Source: Planctomycetales bacterium ZRK34
Lineage (GTDB): Bacteria; Planctomycetota; Phycisphaerae; Phycisphaerales; Zrk34
Direction: 5' to 3'
Assembly: GCA_014873095.1 (NCBI GenBank)
Contig: CP050848.1
Location: 3,345,850 to 3,409,849 of the forward strand
DNA length: 64,000 nucleotides
The notes below the pieces were generated by a model. That model saw nothing but the letters and a program-made list of their open reading frames with translations, did no database searches and had not been told where the DNA came from. This document shows positions 62,714 to 64,000 of this stretch, piece by piece. How positions within the stretch are numbered: the stretch's first letter is position 1; every line of letters starts with the position of its first letter. Both the position numbers and the translations under genes were made by a program.

Positions 62714-63386
62714 AGCACGCAAGCAAACCGAACCGTCCACGAATGCCGGTCACGGAAGTTCTGACGTTTCCGGCGGGCCGACGCCCGGCACCGTCTTCGT
62801 CGTCGATGACGACAGCGCGATGCGTCAGTCGTTGCAGTTTCTGATCGAATCGCACGGTTATCACGTGGAGACCTTCCCCAGCGCCGAGGCGTTTTTGGAG
62901 TATTACCAGCCGTCGATGCGGGGCTGCCTGCTGCTGGATGTGCGTATGCCCGGCATGGGCGGGCTCAAGTTGCAGGAGACCCTGCGCGACAACGGTCACC
63001 CGATTCCGGTGATCCTGCTGACGGCGCACGGCGATGTGCCCATGGCCGTCAAGGCGATGCGCGCCGGGGCTTTCGATTTCATCGAAAAACCCTCTAACGA
63101 TCACGTCCTGCTGGATCGCATCGCCAAGGCGTTGCAGCGTGAGCAGAAGCTTCGCGACAATGAGCAGGTGGTGCAGGAAGTCGAGTCGGGGCTGTCCGAG
63201 CTTTCGCCGCGCGAGCGCGAGGTGATGGAACTGGTCGTTACGGGCATGCTCAACAAGCAGATCGCCGCTGAACTGGGCATCAGCATCAAAACCGTCGAGG
63301 TTCACCGCGCCCGGGTGATGGAGAAGATGCAGGCAGAAAGCCTGGCCGAACTCGTGCGAAAAGCGATCATTGCCGGGGTAGAATAG
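62706..63386 (+). CDS. FixJ-like LuxR-type response regulator
   Basis: 226 residues. Receiver at about 29-145 with Asp78 in LLLDVRMPGMGGLKLQETL and Lys in FIEKPSND; LuxR/GerE HTH at 165-225 (LSPREREVMELVVTGMLNKQIAAELGISIKTVEVHRARVME). It would bind DNA and activate genes after phosphorylation by the preceding kinase. The N-terminal 28 residues are low-complexity. Target genes are unknown. Confidence 0.93.
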   Translation: MDKARKQTEPSTNAGHGSSDVSGGPTPGTVFVVDDDSAMRQSLQFLIESHGYHVETFPSAEAFLEYYQPSMRGCLLLDVRMPGMGGLKLQETLRDNGHPIPVILLTAHGDVPMAVKAMRAGAFDFIEKPSNDHVLLDRIAKALQREQKLRDNEQVVQEVESGLSELSPREREVMELVVTGMLNKQIAAELGISIKTVEVHRARVMEKMQAESLAELVRKAIIAGVE

Positions 63387-63428
63387 TCCATCGCGTCACC
63401 AGCCGATGCGTGAGGTATATTGGGGTCC

Positions 63429-64000
63429 ATGTCGCGATCGGCCCAACAGATACTCGATGACCTGCGCCAACGCGAGCTGGCCGATGAAGCCCAGCTTGCG
63501 TCCGTAGCGGAAATGACAGACGCCAAGCAACTGCTGCAGCGGTTGGTCGGCGACGGGGTGCTGACGGAATTTCAGGCCAAGGCGCTGTGGCACGGCGCGG
63601 CCGCCTCGCTGAACATCGGCCAGTATGTCATCGTCGATCGACTCGGCGCCGGCGGCATGGGCGTGGTCTACCAGGCGCGCCACAAGCTGATGAATCGGCT
63701 GGTGGCGATCAAGGTGCTCTCGGCCGAGTTGTCGCACAACGAAGCGATGAAGCGGCGGTTCTTCCGCGAGGTGCAGGCAGCCGGTCGGCTCAACCACCCG
63801 AACATCGTCACCGCCCACGACGCCGGCGAGCACAACGGCCGACTCTTTCTCGTGATGGAATACGTCGACGGGCATGATGTGTCGACGCTGCTGGAGCGGC
63901 GCGGGGCGATCGGGCTCGAGCAGGCGGTGAACATCACGATGCAGGCCTCCGCCGCGCTGGATTATGCGCATACACAGGGCGTGATTCACCGCGATGTGAA
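63429..64000 (+). CDS. PknB-like serine/threonine protein kinase, 3' end cut by the window
   Basis: The first 190 residues are visible. The N-terminal 60 residues are helical (AQQILDDLRQRELADEAQLA, LVGDGVLTEFQAKAL), as in many planctomycete kinases. The catalytic domain then starts: DRLGAGGMGVVYQARH (ATP loop), VAIKVLS (Lys), LMEYVDG-like FLVMEYVDGHD, and HRDVK at the edge, so the catalytic Asp is present. TATATT at 63416-63421 lies seven bases before ATG; no Shine-Dalgarno, so leaderless. It follows the FixJ-like gene by 42 bases and may belong to the same signalling group. Confidence 0.9.
   Translation, partial: MSRSAQQILDDLRQRELADEAQLASVAEMTDAKQLLQRLVGDGVLTEFQAKALWHGAAASLNIGQYVIVDRLGAGGMGVVYQARHKLMNRLVAIKVLSAELSHNEAMKRRFFREVQAAGRLNHPNIVTAHDAGEHNGRLFLVMEYVDGHDVSTLLERRGAIGLEQAVNITMQASAALDYAHTQGVIHRDV

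Overview
The window looks like chromosomal DNA of a GC-rich planctomycete, most likely of the Phycisphaerae type. The support is four proteins with C-terminal PEP-CTERM sorting tails, a formylglycine-type sulfatase, GH127 and GH35-like glycosidase-fold proteins, an inverse-autotransporter outer-membrane protein, a PknB-like kinase, dispersed palindromic repeats, and housekeeping genes (leuS, folC, metH, pyrH, frr, leuD, ribD) scattered among hypothetical proteins. The assignment is by gene content and not by a marker phylogeny.

Layout. 1-10.5 kb: membrane hypotheticals, a BioB-like radical SAM protein, an exported GH127 protein, a small methyltransferase-fold protein, a GH35-like protein that has lost both catalytic glutamates, and a two-gene leftward unit of membrane-anchored or exported hypotheticals. 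10.6-12.7 kb: tandem PEP-CTERM paralogues, each with its own promoter and terminator. 12.9-21 kb: a multi-span membrane protein overlapping ilvN, a four-helix-bundle (S23/IVP-like) gene between inverted GGAAC-rich repeats, a starch-synthase-like glycosyltransferase, and a 1011-residue inverse autotransporter with a beta-helix passenger. 21-28.8 kb: an SF2 helicase, a type II pseudopilin, ribD, lemA-htpX and a third PEP-CTERM protein. 28.8-37 kb: PIG-L deacetylase with a NagB-like protein, pyrH, frr, a GNAT/DUF2156 pair, a PAS protein, leuD and folC. 37-49 kb: leuS, a stand-alone receiver, a glucose/sorbosone-dehydrogenase-like protein, an LL-DAP-aminotransferase-like protein, a DJ-1/PfpI protein, uppP and metH. 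49-58.8 kb is the accessory part: sulfatase, PPOX flavoprotein, IS110 recombinase with a possible bridge-RNA region, two identical inverted 1023-bp DDE insertion sequences around an AT-richer cargo gene, a MITE, a PEP-CTERM protein and a XylR-like regulator. 59.1-64 kb: an overlapping phosphorelay (PAS kinase, receiver, receiver-PAS kinase, FixJ-like regulator) followed by a serine/threonine kinase cut by the window end.

Working together. PIG-L and the NagB-like protein fit amino-sugar turnover. GH127, sulfatase and the XylR-like regulator fit use of (sulfated) plant or algal glycans. LemA-HtpX is a known membrane-quality pair. The four overlapping signalling genes should form one translationally coupled relay. 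IlvN, LeuD and the LL-DAP-aminotransferase-like protein serve amino-acid biosynthesis but stand apart from their usual partners.

The most interesting signals are (i) short palindromic repeats read in frame inside leuS, the XylR-like gene and the helicase, (ii) a DDE insertion sequence found twice at the same 9-bp target inside a dispersed repeat and lacking its own stop codon, (iii) the GH35-like pseudoenzyme, (iv) a histone-like basic tail on FolC, (v) several genes with -10 boxes 7-9 bases before the start codon, implying leaderless mRNAs, and (vi) a MITE whose empty site is preserved 1 kb away. No tRNA, rRNA or CRISPR array was recognised.
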